From Sphingobacteriales bacterium (lineage in GTDB: Bacteria > Bacteroidota > Bacteroidia > Sphingobacteriales > Sphingobacteriaceae): 64,000 nucleotides of DNA. The notes below the pieces were generated by a model that had not been told where the DNA came from, made no database searches, and saw nothing but the letters and a program-made list of their open reading frames with translations. The translations under genes and the position numbers were made by a program. Positions 53,890 through 63,645 of the stretch are shown in pieces (within the stretch, counting starts at the first letter, position 1; each line of letters opens with the position of its first letter). The stretch lies in the NCBI GenBank assembly GCA_004293485.1, contig RDYW01000031.1:81184-145183 (forward strand), read 5' to 3'.

Positions 53890-56853
53890 TTATTTCCCCA
53901 GCAACCCATCAAATGTTATAGCCGCATAATACAAGCCCCCAAGCGTTGGGCCACCAGCATATTGTATGTAGCGGCGGTTAAAAATATTGGATGCTCCTAT
54001 TTTTATACTTGCTTTTTGTTTAGGTACACGCAGGGTTACTTGAGCATCAAAGGTGTTAAAGCTAGGTATTGTACCGGTAACCAATGGGCTTTCCCACAAA
54101 AAGGCTTGTTGCCATTTATACACCACGCTAAAGCCTACGTTTTTAACCACTTCGCGGTTACCAATCGATAGGTTGGTGCTCCACTCGGGGGTATTAAAAC
54201 CAGTAACAAAAATATCGTTGCTTTGGTTGGTTCTAATTTTATTAAAACTGGCATTGCCCGCTATGGAGTATTTTTTAAAAAAACTGTAGGTAATACCCAC
54301 GGCCGAACCAAAGTTGCGGTATTCGTTTTTGGCATTTGTGTACACACGGTAACGCTCTTGCCCATTACTTGCGGCATTTACCCCTGCGGCGGGTTGTGCA
54401 TCTCGGTTTCTATCTAGCATGGCTATTACGGCAGCATCGCTATTTACAGTTTGGCCTTTAGGTACAAATACTTGCGCTTGACCTAAAAAACCGCTGTATG
54501 TATTGGTGTAAGCATCAATATCTAAAATTAATTTGTTTTCTAAAAGCACACTTTTATAGCCAATTTCGAACGAGTTGATACGCTCGGGATTGGTCTTAGG
54601 TAAGTTAGCTACTTGCAACAATCCACGGTTGGCTAGTGCGGCGGCATCGGTATTGCCAGCGGCACTTACGGCGGCATTAAAGTTTATTACTGATGCTTGG
54701 GTGTAGCTATTTTCTAAATAGCCTAATCCTTCGTTTATAATAGGTAAACTGCCTACACGTTTAACACGACCATTATTTACGTACGATAATGCTTCAAACA
54801 ATGCCGGAAACCGGTAACCCAGCTGGTAGGTAAACCTAAAATTATGGTTTTTATCAACCGTGTAAACAGCAGCAAGGCGTGGGGTAAGTTTAGGGTCAAA
54901 CTCGGGGTTATAATCAAACCTTAGCGACCCAAATAGCTTTAGTTTTTCCTCAAAAAATGTTTTGGTAACCTGCCCAAATGCACCTACTTTTTTATAATAA
55001 ATATCGTTACCAAAGCTACCATCGGCTTGTTGTTTATTTCTATCAGCAATGGGGCGGCTAAAATCAACAAAGTTATTTCCATCGGGAGTTACTTGGTATA
55101 ATCGGGCATCGCCACCAATTAATAAATCAAATATTTTTACTTTTTTTGATAAATCCCATTGCGCTTCGGTGTGGTACATGTGGCTTTTTTGTACCAATGC
55201 GGCTCCGCCAGTTGCAGGCGCATCGGGTATCAATGCCGATTTTATATCCCAATTATTTATTCCAATAATGGTATTTTTTAAATTATTAAACTCGGGCGTA
55301 CCCGGCACTACGCGGCTAGCATCGGCAGCTATACGGGCATTGGCTGTAGCGGTGGCTAAATCAACACCATTTGCCAATTGTGCTGTAAGCGATGTTTTAT
55401 ATTTTGCCGCCCAAACACTATTGCTGCCTCCACTGGCTAAATCTAAATTATCGGCAAGGGGTTTTACGTTGTACGAATTACCTGTATTTTCGGTAGATAG
55501 GTAAGCCCGCACCACATAATCATTCCCTTTAAGTTCCAGTTTATGGTTTTGCACCACCACATTATCTAATTGTATTTTGTTTCCTCGTTGAAAAACACCA
55601 TCCATTTTACCCACACGGTATTGGTAGCTTAACTCGGCTTGGTTGCTTATACGGTAGTGTAGGGCGGCATCAAACTTTAAATTATCAACTTTTGGGTTTA
55701 CCAAATCAATTTCGTAATAGCCTGTACGGGCCACACGTAGGGTTTGGTTTGGCTTATTGCCGATGGTTAAACCAGTAATAGAAACCACGTTACTGCCAGC
55801 AAGGGCATCGTCGCCGTATTTATTCCAGCCATCAAAAGCTACATTGTTATTTCCGTTTAACTCCGCAAAAGCGGGATTAGCACTTTTAAGATTATTTGTG
55901 TTTTGGTCGGTACGGGTGTTCGATCGCCAATCTGTTCCTTGCATATAACTGCCGTTAATTTTAAAGGCAAATTTATTGTTAAAAGCCTTGGCATACCTAA
56001 AAGCCGATTCGGTTAGTACGGATGGAGAATGATCAATACCATCCACGTGGTTAAGACCAGTTTTATGGTAAACGCTTAGGCCTTGGTAGTAAAATGGGCT
56101 TTTGGTAAGTAAGTTGGCCATACCGTTTATGGCATTCATACCGTACAAAGCCGATGCCGCACCGGGTGTAATTTCTATGCTTGCTATATCCAATTCGGTA
56201 GGGCCAATGGCATTGCCCAGCGGTACGCCAAGTGTAGCGGCTTGCATATCAACACCATCTACCAGTTGCATAAACCTAAAATTGTTAGGTATGTTAAACC
56301 CACGGGTGTTGGGTACTTTAAAGGTAAGGCTCGAGGTAGTCATTTGTACCCCTTTTACGTTTTCTAAGGCATCGTAAAAACTGGGTGCTGGCGAATCTTT
56401 AAGTGCCCGCACATCTAATTTTTGAATAGCTACAGGCGATTTTAAAATATTTTCTTCGACTCTACTGGCCGTTACCACTACCTCGTTACCCAATAATGTT
56501 TGGGTGCTTAAAGCTATATTAAGTTGCTGGCCTATTTCTTTAACTTCAAATTCTTGGGTTTTAAAACCAACGGTGCTAAACACCAAGGTAAATGGAAATT
56601 TTAGTTTTGTTTTAAGGTTAAATTTTCCTTTATCGTTGGTTACTGTACCCGCCACTGTACCTTTTATAGTTACACTTACGGCCAAAAGTGGTTCTTTGGT
56701 ATCGTTATCAATTACTAGTCCAGTTATTTCTACAAGCTGGTTATCTTGCGAAAAGGTTTTTTTTTGCGTTGCAATTAGTAGCGTTATAATTAGTAATGCC
56801 TTAGCAGCGATGCTATAGGGTAAGTTATGTTTTTTTGTGTTTAGCGTTTTCAT
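53890..56853 (-). CDS. TonB-dependent outer-membrane receptor
   Basis: A 987-residue receptor: signal peptide (cleaved after TFSQ), an N-terminal carboxypeptidase-regulatory-like domain (EITGLVIDNDTKEPLLAVSV and GTVAGTVTNDKGKFNL), a plug domain with NEVVVTASRVEENI, LKDSPAPSFYDAL and the plug's MNAINGMANLLTKSP, and a 22-stranded barrel to the terminal hydrophobic residue. It has no SusD partner, so it is rather a siderophore, vitamin or metal receptor; the ligand is unknown. It lies alone between converging genes. Confidence 0.9.
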   Translation of the reverse strand: MKTLNTKKHNLPYSIAAKALLIITLLIATQKKTFSQDNQLVEITGLVIDNDTKEPLLAVSVTIKGTVAGTVTNDKGKFNLKTKLKFPFTLVFSTVGFKTQEFEVKEIGQQLNIALSTQTLLGNEVVVTASRVEENILKSPVAIQKLDVRALKDSPAPSFYDALENVKGVQMTTSSLTFKVPNTRGFNIPNNFRFMQLVDGVDMQAATLGVPLGNAIGPTELDIASIEITPGAASALYGMNAINGMANLLTKSPFYYQGLSVYHKTGLNHVDGIDHSPSVLTESAFRYAKAFNNKFAFKINGSYMQGTDWRSNTRTDQNTNNLKSANPAFAELNGNNNVAFDGWNKYGDDALAGSNVVSITGLTIGNKPNQTLRVARTGYYEIDLVNPKVDNLKFDAALHYRISNQAELSYQYRVGKMDGVFQRGNKIQLDNVVVQNHKLELKGNDYVVRAYLSTENTGNSYNVKPLADNLDLASGGSNSVWAAKYKTSLTAQLANGVDLATATANARIAADASRVVPGTPEFNNLKNTIIGINNWDIKSALIPDAPATGGAALVQKSHMYHTEAQWDLSKKVKIFDLLIGGDARLYQVTPDGNNFVDFSRPIADRNKQQADGSFGNDIYYKKVGAFGQVTKTFFEEKLKLFGSLRFDYNPEFDPKLTPRLAAVYTVDKNHNFRFTYQLGYRFPALFEALSYVNNGRVKRVGSLPIINEGLGYLENSYTQASVINFNAAVSAAGNTDAAALANRGLLQVANLPKTNPERINSFEIGYKSVLLENKLILDIDAYTNTYSGFLGQAQVFVPKGQTVNSDAAVIAMLDRNRDAQPAAGVNAASNGQERYRVYTNAKNEYRNFGSAVGITYSFFKKYSIAGNASFNKIRTNQSNDIFVTGFNTPEWSTNLSIGNREVVKNVGFSVVYKWQQAFLWESPLVTGTIPSFNTFDAQVTLRVPKQKASIKIGASNIFNRRYIQYAGGPTLGGLYYAAITFDGLLGK

Positions 56854-57228
56854 TTTTTTATTGTTGATTAAGATTTTATAAAATAATTTGTGAAGTGTTA
56901 GTGCTTTTTTTTAACAACAGCAAGGCATTATTTTATAGTTAAGGTAAGTAATATGAGAGAATAAAATGGTTGTAAAATTTAATTTCATATAATGTCTATC
57001 GATTTAGTAGGCAATTATAAAACAATAAATTTTATTATACAAATTAATTTATATTAATTCTATATATTTTGTAGGGTATTAAAATATATACATTATTACA
57101 AAAAATTAATTGTTTTTAAAAAGACGTTAGTTTTTTATGAAAAGTAACGATAATCTGTATTTAATGAGGCTTGGTTGGTGTATAGTGTTTTGGCAGGTTA
57201 ATCAAATCAAATATATCTAATCAACCCT
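56854..57228. other. Gene-free region between thrB and the TonB receptor
   Basis: About 375 very AT-rich bases. thrC, which commonly follows thrB, is absent here. No clear promoter or terminator was identified, though the region must contain the receptor's promoter. Confidence 0.5.
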
Positions 57229-58161
57229 TTACCCCAACACCGCAGGGCCAGTTTTATTTATCTCGGATACATACACGTTTGATTGTATGTGATGCGCAAG
57301 CAAAAATTGTTGCTGTATGTTTACCGCTTTTTGGGCATCTGCCCCCGAGCGAAATAAAGAAAAAACCGTAGGCCCCGAGCCCGAAATACCAAAACTTAAT
57401 GCCCCATTTGCTAAGGCTAGTTCTTTTAAGGTATCAAATTCGGGTATCAGCATACTGCGTATGGGTTCTACAATTACATCTTTCATACAGCGGCCTAAAA
57501 GGTCGTAATTTTTTTGGTATAAGGCACTTACAAGGCCAGCAATATTGCCCCATTGTATTACGGCATCTTTTAACAATACTTTGGAGCGTATAATTTGCCT
57601 TGCATCGCGGGTGGGTACATCTACGTGTGGGTACAGTAATGCGCAATATAAATCGGGTACAGGTAGGGCTATAACTTCTAGCGGTTCGTAACTTTTTATC
57701 AGCGTAAAGCCACCTAAAAGCGATGGCGCTACATTATCGGCGTGGCCATGGCCACAAGCCAAGGCTTCGCCTTCCATAGCAAAAGGCAGCAATTGCATTC
57801 GGGTTAAAGGATTGCCTAATAATTCATTAGCGGCAAATAAACCTGCTACGGCACTGGCTGCGCTGGAGCCTAAACCACTGCCAAGGGGCATTTTTTTTTC
57901 TAAAATAATACTAAAGCCTACATCCTCTTTACCTAAATGTTTTAACAGATTGATTACGCAAGCACTCACGGTATTTTTTAGCGGGTCGCGGGTAAGTTTA
58001 CCTTCGTCGCCAATAATGTTATCGATTACTACACCAGGTTTATCGGTAATTTTCATCACCAATTCGTCGCCAGGTTGGTTAACGGCAAAGCCCAAAATAT
58101 CGAAACCACACACCACATTGGCTACCGTGGCTGGGGAAAAAACTTTTATTGAACGGCTCAT
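57229..58161 (-). CDS. thrB: Homoserine kinase
   Basis: A 310-residue GHMP kinase that phosphorylates homoserine in threonine synthesis. The ATP loop is PLGSGLGSSAASAVAG (about residues 92-107), with GFDILGFAV at the N-terminus and GALSFGISGSGPTVFSL near the C-terminus. Its ATG overlaps the thrA stop by 4 bases, so it is translationally coupled to thrA and thus subject to the same attenuator. Confidence 0.95.
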   Translation of the reverse strand: MSRSIKVFSPATVANVVCGFDILGFAVNQPGDELVMKITDKPGVVIDNIIGDEGKLTRDPLKNTVSACVINLLKHLGKEDVGFSIILEKKMPLGSGLGSSAASAVAGLFAANELLGNPLTRMQLLPFAMEGEALACGHGHADNVAPSLLGGFTLIKSYEPLEVIALPVPDLYCALLYPHVDVPTRDARQIIRSKVLLKDAVIQWGNIAGLVSALYQKNYDLLGRCMKDVIVEPIRSMLIPEFDTLKELALANGALSFGISGSGPTVFSLFRSGADAQKAVNIQQQFLLAHHIQSNVYVSEINKTGPAVLG

Positions 58162-60608
58162 CGGCTTGCTCCTACTTTTACTAAATCGGCAAATACGCCG
58201 GCTGCGGTAACGGCTGCACCAGCACCTGGGCCTTTTACTACCATTTGGGTTTCGTTATAGCGTTCGGTGGTAAAGGCAATAATATTATCGCTGCCCGATA
58301 GCGCATAAAACGGATGGTTTGCCCCAACCGATTGTAGGCTGATGCTAATTTTTCCGCCCTCTAATTTGCCTATATAACGCAACACCTCGTTTTTACTTTC
58401 GGCATCGTTTTTAATTTTGGCAAAAAAGCTTTCGGCTTTTTTTAATTCTTCATAAAAAGCTTCAACTGTGGGTGCTGTAAGGCAACTTTCGGGTAAAATT
58501 GCACCCAAATCCACATCAGCAGCTTCCACAGGTAAGCCCGTGTTGCGGGCTAAAATCAGCATTTTACGCATAAAATCAACGCCACCCAAATCGTCCCTTG
58601 GGTCGGGTTCGGTATAGCCTTTTTCTTGTGCTTGTTTTACAATATCGTGGAAACTAACATCGCCTTTAAAGTTGTTGAATATAAAGGAGATGGTGCCCGA
58701 TAAAATGGCTTCAATTTTCACCACATCATCGCCACTTATAATTAAATCGTTTAAGGTTTTAATAATGGGCAAGCCAGCACCTACATTGGTTTCGTAAAAG
58801 AAATCTACGCCGTGTTTTTGGGCGGTATCTCGCAGTTCGGCAAATTGTTTATAATCGGCCGAGTTGGCAATTTTGTTACAGGTAACTACCGAAATATTGG
58901 CTTTAAAAATCTCTACATAATATTTTGAGGGCGATACGCTGGCTGTGTTATCAATAAAAACGCAGTTGGGTAAGTTTAAGGCTTTCATTTGCTGCACAAA
59001 ATCGGGCAGGTGCGCATCCTCCGAAAGGGCTAAATTATTTTGCCAAGTATTCAAATCTAAACCATCGGCATCAAAAATCATTTTTTTGGTATTGCTTAAT
59101 CCCACCACTTTAATATTAATGAGGTTATGCTTTTGCAGATAGGTGTGGTGCGCATTAATTTGGCTCAATAACTCTTTACCAATATTGCCCACGCCTACCA
59201 CAAATACGTGTAAGGTTTTTTGTAAAGTATCAAAAAACGCATCGTGAACGGTGTTAAGGGCTTTTGATAAATCGGCATTGTTAATAATTACCGAAATATT
59301 ATACTCGGACGAGCCCTGTGCAATAGCCACCACATTTACACCATTACGGCCTAAAGCGTTAAAAAGTTTGGCGGCAATGCCCGTGGTTTTCTTCATATTT
59401 TCGCCCACAATGGCCAGTACGGCTAAATTATTTTCGATAATTACGGGGTTTAATTTTGCGGCTTCCAGCTCCAGCTCAAACTCTTGCTCTATTAACGCTT
59501 TGGCTTTTTGGGCGTGTTGTGGGTTAACGGCAAAGGTTATCGAATGCTCGGATGAGGATTGTGTGATGAGGATTACGTTTACCTGCTCACGCGAAAGCAA
59601 CGAAAATAAACGGCCACTAAAACCCGCTTTACCCACCATTCCGCTGCCTTGTATGTTAATAATGCTGATATCATCAACCGAGGATATGCCACGAATGGTT
59701 TGGTTTGAGGGTTTGATATTGTGGCGAATAACGGTTCCCTCAAAGCCTGTATTAAACGTATTTTTAATTACGATGGGGATTTTTTTGAGGAAAGCGGGCG
59801 TCATGGTAGGTGGGTAAATTACCTTAGCCCCAAAAAACGAAAGCTCCATAGCTTCTGTATAAGATAGTTCGTCCATCGAAAAAGCTTTTTGCACCCTACG
59901 AGGGTCGGCGGTCATCATCCCATCTACATCCGTCCAAATTTCTATGCTTTCGCAATTTAGGGCAGCCCCCAAAATAGCAGAAGTATAATCGCTGCCGCCA
60001 CGGCCAAGGGTGGTAATGCGGTTTTGGTTATCGCTGGCAATAAAGCCAGTAGCTACTACAATGGCGTGTTTATGATGCTCGAAATAGTTTTTAATTAAAA
60101 AATTGCTTTGCTCAAAATCAACTTTGGCGTTACCAAAAGTACTGTCGGTTTTAATAATATCGCAGGTGTTTAAAAACTCAACGGCTTCAAAATCGGCCCG
60201 TAAAATACGGCTAATCATAAAAGCCGAACATTTTTCGCCATAGCTTAAAACGGCATCACGGGTTTTGGGGCTTAGTTCTTGCAGGGCGGTTATGCCTTGC
60301 ATTAAATCTTCCAAAGCCTGAAAATACAGTTTTAAAGTGGTTAAAACTTGGTTTTGTTGTTGCAAAGGTACTAACTCTTTAACCACCGTAAAATGGCGTT
60401 TTTCTATTTGCGCCAATTCATCGGCGTAATCAATCCCGGTAACGGCACCTTCGGCCATGGTTATTAGCTGGTTGGTAAGGCCACCCATAGCCGAAACTAC
60501 CAAAACCACTTGTTGTTGCTTGGCAACATCTTTTTTAACAATGGAAACTAATGCTTTTAATGCCTCGATACTGCCTACCGAAGTGCCACCAAATTTTAAA
60601 ATCTTCAT
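58158..60608 (-). CDS. thrA: Bifunctional aspartokinase/homoserine dehydrogenase I
   Basis: An 816-residue fusion. The N-terminal aspartokinase opens KFGGTSVGS (residues 4-12) and has GRGGSDYTSAILG and WTDVDGMMTADPR; two ACT domains follow (VNVILITQSSSEHSITF and VNVVAIAQGSSEYNISVII). The homoserine dehydrogenase starts with VVGVGNIGKELL at about residue 467, and includes VTCNKIANS, TNVGAGLPII and KGYTEPDPRDDLGG. It catalyses the first and third steps of the threonine branch. Upstream are the leader peptide and terminator that control it. Confidence 0.96.
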   Translation of the reverse strand: MKILKFGGTSVGSIEALKALVSIVKKDVAKQQQVVLVVSAMGGLTNQLITMAEGAVTGIDYADELAQIEKRHFTVVKELVPLQQQNQVLTTLKLYFQALEDLMQGITALQELSPKTRDAVLSYGEKCSAFMISRILRADFEAVEFLNTCDIIKTDSTFGNAKVDFEQSNFLIKNYFEHHKHAIVVATGFIASDNQNRITTLGRGGSDYTSAILGAALNCESIEIWTDVDGMMTADPRRVQKAFSMDELSYTEAMELSFFGAKVIYPPTMTPAFLKKIPIVIKNTFNTGFEGTVIRHNIKPSNQTIRGISSVDDISIINIQGSGMVGKAGFSGRLFSLLSREQVNVILITQSSSEHSITFAVNPQHAQKAKALIEQEFELELEAAKLNPVIIENNLAVLAIVGENMKKTTGIAAKLFNALGRNGVNVVAIAQGSSEYNISVIINNADLSKALNTVHDAFFDTLQKTLHVFVVGVGNIGKELLSQINAHHTYLQKHNLINIKVVGLSNTKKMIFDADGLDLNTWQNNLALSEDAHLPDFVQQMKALNLPNCVFIDNTASVSPSKYYVEIFKANISVVTCNKIANSADYKQFAELRDTAQKHGVDFFYETNVGAGLPIIKTLNDLIISGDDVVKIEAILSGTISFIFNNFKGDVSFHDIVKQAQEKGYTEPDPRDDLGGVDFMRKMLILARNTGLPVEAADVDLGAILPESCLTAPTVEAFYEELKKAESFFAKIKNDAESKNEVLRYIGKLEGGKISISLQSVGANHPFYALSGSDNIIAFTTERYNETQMVVKGPGAGAAVTAAGVFADLVKVGASR

Positions 60609-60616
60609 AATTTTAT

Positions 60617-60648
60617 AAAAAAAACGCCTTCCATTTTAGGGGAAGGCG
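60617..60648 (-). terminator. Attenuator terminator of thrA
   Basis: On the minus strand CGCCTTCC (60648-60641), 8-base loop, GGAAGGCG (60632-60625), then eight T (60624-60617). It lies between the leader peptide and the thrA start, so it must be conditional. Its 5' arm can instead pair with GGGAAGCG at 60683-60676. Confidence 0.85.
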
Positions 60649-60683
60649 CTGTGTGTATTTATGTAACCACTCTATCGCTTCCC

Positions 60684-60737
60684 TTACGCTTTAGGCATAA
60701 TGGTTGTAAATGTTGTGGTTGTGGTTAAAGTTTTCAA
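60684..60737 (-). CDS. thrL: Threonine operon leader peptide
   Basis: A 17-residue frame MKTLTTTTTFTTIMPKA, starting at TTG 60737 and ending at TAA 60684, with eight Thr and one Ile. The TTG lies some 18 bases downstream of a consensus promoter; an ATT two codons before is the only alternative. The sequence works as a sensor: low charged tRNA-Thr stalls the ribosome on the Thr codons. TAACCAC (60727-60721) in the Thr codons pairs exactly with GTGGTTA (60670-60664). It controls thrA and thrB. Confidence 0.8.
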   Translation of the reverse strand: MKTLTTTTTFTTIMPKA

Positions 60738-60754
60738 TGTATTAATTTATGTGC

Positions 60755-60785
60755 CAAAGCTAAACGATAATTTATAATATACAAA
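60755..60785 (-). promoter_or_regulatory. Promoter of the thr leader and thrAB
   Basis: On the minus strand TTTG (60785-60782), 19 bases, then TAGCTTTG (60762-60755): exact matches to both boxes of the phylum's housekeeping promoter. Transcription should begin near 60748, about 11 bases before the leader start. Confidence 0.8.
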
Positions 60786-60960
60786 AGATTTTTTTGAGAT
60801 ATTTTATATTTTAACGGTGTAAATTTTATGGTGTAATATTTCTTATTTTGAATTAAAATTTAACTATTTAATTTATGTTCAAACCCTTATAGTTAATTCT
60901 ATTCAACTTAAAACCATCTTTCCAACATTCGCCTAACCAATGGCAAACTCTACTTTTTAG

Positions 60961-62286
60961 TTATAAATTATCTCTCAACAGTTTTATAAATTTTTGTACC
61001 TCAAGTTTTACTTTTTGTTCATCAAGCAGGTAATTATTGTTCATAAACGAAAAAGCGTATCGGTGCCCGCTGTTGCCCACTAAAAAGCCACTTAAATTAT
61101 AATTGTTTAATAAAGTACCCGTTTTAGCAAAAACATAAGGCTTGCTCGTATCTTTAAACTGGTTTTTTAAAGTACCGTTAACACCTCCTGTAGCCAGCAA
61201 ATCAAAACATCGTTTTTCACCAGCTTTTATATATATTGCTTTTAATAGTGTTGTAAAATTTCGAGGCGTATTTAAGTTCAAACGCGATAAGCCCGAACCA
61301 TCTACCCATTGTAAGGTATCGGGCAAAAAGCCCAAATATTTAGTTTTAATATATTTTATGATACTATCTTGCTTAGTAACCAAGTTATTATTGTAGGCAA
61401 TACACAATAGCATTTGCTCGGCTATAAAATTATCGCTAGGTTGTAGCATGTATTTAAAAAGCGTATCTGTGGCGGCGGTAGCTATTTTTTTTGCTTTTTC
61501 AAACCCTTTACTATATGGTATTGGTTTTACCTCGTTGGTAATAAGCCCTGTTGCCAGCAGCGTATCTGACAATAAAGCCATTACAGTTTTACCATCAAGG
61601 TATAAAGGTATTTTTTGAGTAAAATTATTTTTTACTTGTGTAGGCAAACTAATATTATTGTTCGTTTCTTCTCTCTGAGCGTACTTTAAGCCACCTTTTG
61701 ATAGGGTATCGCATAAAAACATTGAAGGCAAATCAGGCTGAATTTTAAATTTTCCACCTGTATAATTTAAAGTTAACATGTTTCCATACAAAGGTATTTC
61801 GGTAATTTGGGTGGCGTAGCTTTCGTTATAATCGTAACACATCCAGCCGAATCCAAATTTTTTGCCTTTATAGGTGTCGTTTACCAAAAATATATTTTTA
61901 TGGTTGTTTTTTAAAAAATCGAAAGCGGGCTGATTTTTAAATTTGGGATGTAAAAAAGCAGGATCACCTTGAGGATAAATTAGTAACGAATCTTGACTTG
62001 AAATATATTTTAGGCTATTTACCGAATCGCCCAAGGCGCACAAACCAGCATAAAATGTAAGTAGTTTGATGTTTGAAGCGGGGGTAAAAAATTTATTTGA
62101 ATTTTTTTCGGCAACAGCACTTTGGGTGGTCAAATCATACAACGAAAAACCTATATGATGTGTTGAAAAAACAGGCTTATTTAGGCTGCTATTTATCAGT
62201 AACTTGATTGATTTGTTTTTTTGTACAGTGCAGGCATTTAAAGCAATAATTGCCAAAAAGGCAACATTAAAAAGTTTTTTCATCAA
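60961..62286 (-). CDS. dacB: D-alanyl-D-alanine carboxypeptidase, PBP4 (S13) type lipoprotein
   Basis: A 441-residue penicillin-binding protein. The N-terminus MMKKLFNVAFLAIIALNAC has a lipobox (Cys at residue 19). The active-site triads are SNIK (71-74), SDN (about residue 286) and KTG (about residue 391). The insert domain after the first motif is as in PBP4. It trims D-Ala from peptidoglycan side chains or cuts cross-links in the periplasm. Stands alone on the minus strand. Confidence 0.9.
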   Translation of the reverse strand: MMKKLFNVAFLAIIALNACTVQKNKSIKLLINSSLNKPVFSTHHIGFSLYDLTTQSAVAEKNSNKFFTPASNIKLLTFYAGLCALGDSVNSLKYISSQDSLLIYPQGDPAFLHPKFKNQPAFDFLKNNHKNIFLVNDTYKGKKFGFGWMCYDYNESYATQITEIPLYGNMLTLNYTGGKFKIQPDLPSMFLCDTLSKGGLKYAQREETNNNISLPTQVKNNFTQKIPLYLDGKTVMALLSDTLLATGLITNEVKPIPYSKGFEKAKKIATAATDTLFKYMLQPSDNFIAEQMLLCIAYNNNLVTKQDSIIKYIKTKYLGFLPDTLQWVDGSGLSRLNLNTPRNFTTLLKAIYIKAGEKRCFDLLATGGVNGTLKNQFKDTSKPYVFAKTGTLLNNYNLSGFLVGNSGHRYAFSFMNNNYLLDEQKVKLEVQKFIKLLRDNL

Positions 62287-62307
62287 CCAAAGTGTTTAAT
62301 TTCAACA

Positions 62308-62315
62308 CAAATATA
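62308..62315 (-). promoter_or_regulatory. -7 element (TATATTTG) for dacB
   Basis: An exact TAnnTTTG on the minus strand 22 bases before the gene start; no good -33 box at the right distance. Confidence 0.45.
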
Positions 62316-62835
62316 TTTAGAAATAATGAGCAATATTGCCCATCGTGTTTTAATTCCTAAATCTACCTAAGGTTATTTTTGTATAGATAAGTTCTGCATA
62401 GTTTTAGTGCGTTTAATGCTTATTATTGCTACTCACTATCTATACAAGTTACTAGTATTTCCTAAAATAAAATTTTCAGCATATATTCTATCTCTAAAAG
62501 TAAACGAAATTTAAAGTTTGTCTAAGGCATACAATTTAAAATTGTATTGATGGTTGTTCGTTTTATATTTTAAAAAAAGAAAAGTAAAATTTGAAAAGTA
62601 TATACAATTATTAGGCAAAATGAAACTTCAAATTTATAAACTATTAATATAAATTTATTTATCCTTTAGGCAAAGTCTAGTAAATACTTTATATGAAATT
62701 GTTTAATAATAAATTTTTTGTAAACATTAAATATGTTAAAGGCAATTTTTTAAGTGCTTTTAGTTAAAATAATAGATTTTAAAAAAACTTTAAAAAAACT
62801 GTTTGAAATTTATTTAACTATTTCAAAAAAAATAT
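62316..62835. other. Gene-free region
   Basis: About 520 bases of strongly AT-rich sequence, with runs of A and T and no recognisable frame or repeat. Confidence 0.5.
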
Positions 62836-63021
62836 TTAGTCTTTTAAAATTTTAAAAACTCCTGCAATAGAAATAAATGAGCCTAAAAATGTAATTACCC
62901 AGCCAGCTATATCAACTACCATGCTGTGTAATATAATTTGTTTAATATAAACCCCAAATAAAGTTACAAAAAGACCTATAATTATTGTGCGAATGTGTGC
63001 AGGATTGTTTGCGTTTACCAT
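62836..63021 (-). CDS. Small two-helix membrane protein
   Basis: A 61-residue protein with two hydrophobic helices (about 12-33 and 37-57) and a short charged tail (FKILKD). The start ATG is preceded by a TATTTTTG promoter box. The spacing of TIIIGLFVTLFGVYIKQIIL and DIAGWVITFLGSFISIAGV is typical of small Bacteroidota membrane proteins of unknown function. Probably a real gene. Confidence 0.6.
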   Translation of the reverse strand: MVNANNPAHIRTIIIGLFVTLFGVYIKQIILHSMVVDIAGWVITFLGSFISIAGVFKILKD

Positions 63022-63042
63022 TTTATTGTTTTTTTATTGATA

Positions 63043-63050
63043 CAAAAATA
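63043..63050 (-). promoter_or_regulatory. -7 element (TATTTTTG) for the small membrane protein
   Basis: An exact TAnnTTTG match on the minus strand, 22 bases upstream of the start codon. Confidence 0.4.
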
Positions 63051-63645
63051 TAAAATTGAAACACATCTGGCATATGTTTTTTAAAATTTAGTCATTTACT
63101 TCAAATTATTAATTCGTTCAAATTTAAAACATACATCAATAAAATACAGCACAAAATAAAAATGGTTTCCACTCAACTAAAAATAATCAGAATAATGGAC
63201 ATTAACATAGCTAATATGAAGGTTGTTGCAAGTATGTTGTAAGTGTTTTTAAAACACCACACAGCTTTAAAGCTTTTACTTAACGAAATAAAACATTTGT
63301 ATTTTAGTAAATTGAAATTTGTAGACATAAAAAACGATGTTTCGTTCCAAAAAATTTCAAGAACGAAAATAAAAAAAAAGTGCTTATTTCTTTTGTAAAG
63401 TCTAAAAAAAAGGTTTACGTTAAAATGTAAATAACATGTACAAACAATAGCAAAAAACGAGAAGATTTTGTAGCCGATTATTCACTAGTAATTCCATTTA
63501 CATAAAAATAAAGATCAAGTTTGAAATTGATTAAGGGTAATGCATTCCTACACAATAAAATAAATTCGAACCTGCAAACCAAAACCTAAGGAATTAAAAG
63601 CTATAGCCTTAGTTCGATAATTAAACATTGTTTTAAAATTGATTA
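63051..63645. other. Gene-free AT-rich region
   Basis: About 600 bases with no open frame longer than a few codons, no tRNA-like fold and no identifiable promoter. Copy B of the structured repeat follows. Confidence 0.5.

Noticed and set aside
55049..55504. 151-residue open frame on the plus strand
   Set aside because: Antisense to the TonB receptor gene.
59251..59817. 188-residue open frame on the plus strand
   Set aside because: Antisense to thrA (ACT region); a by-product of its codon use.
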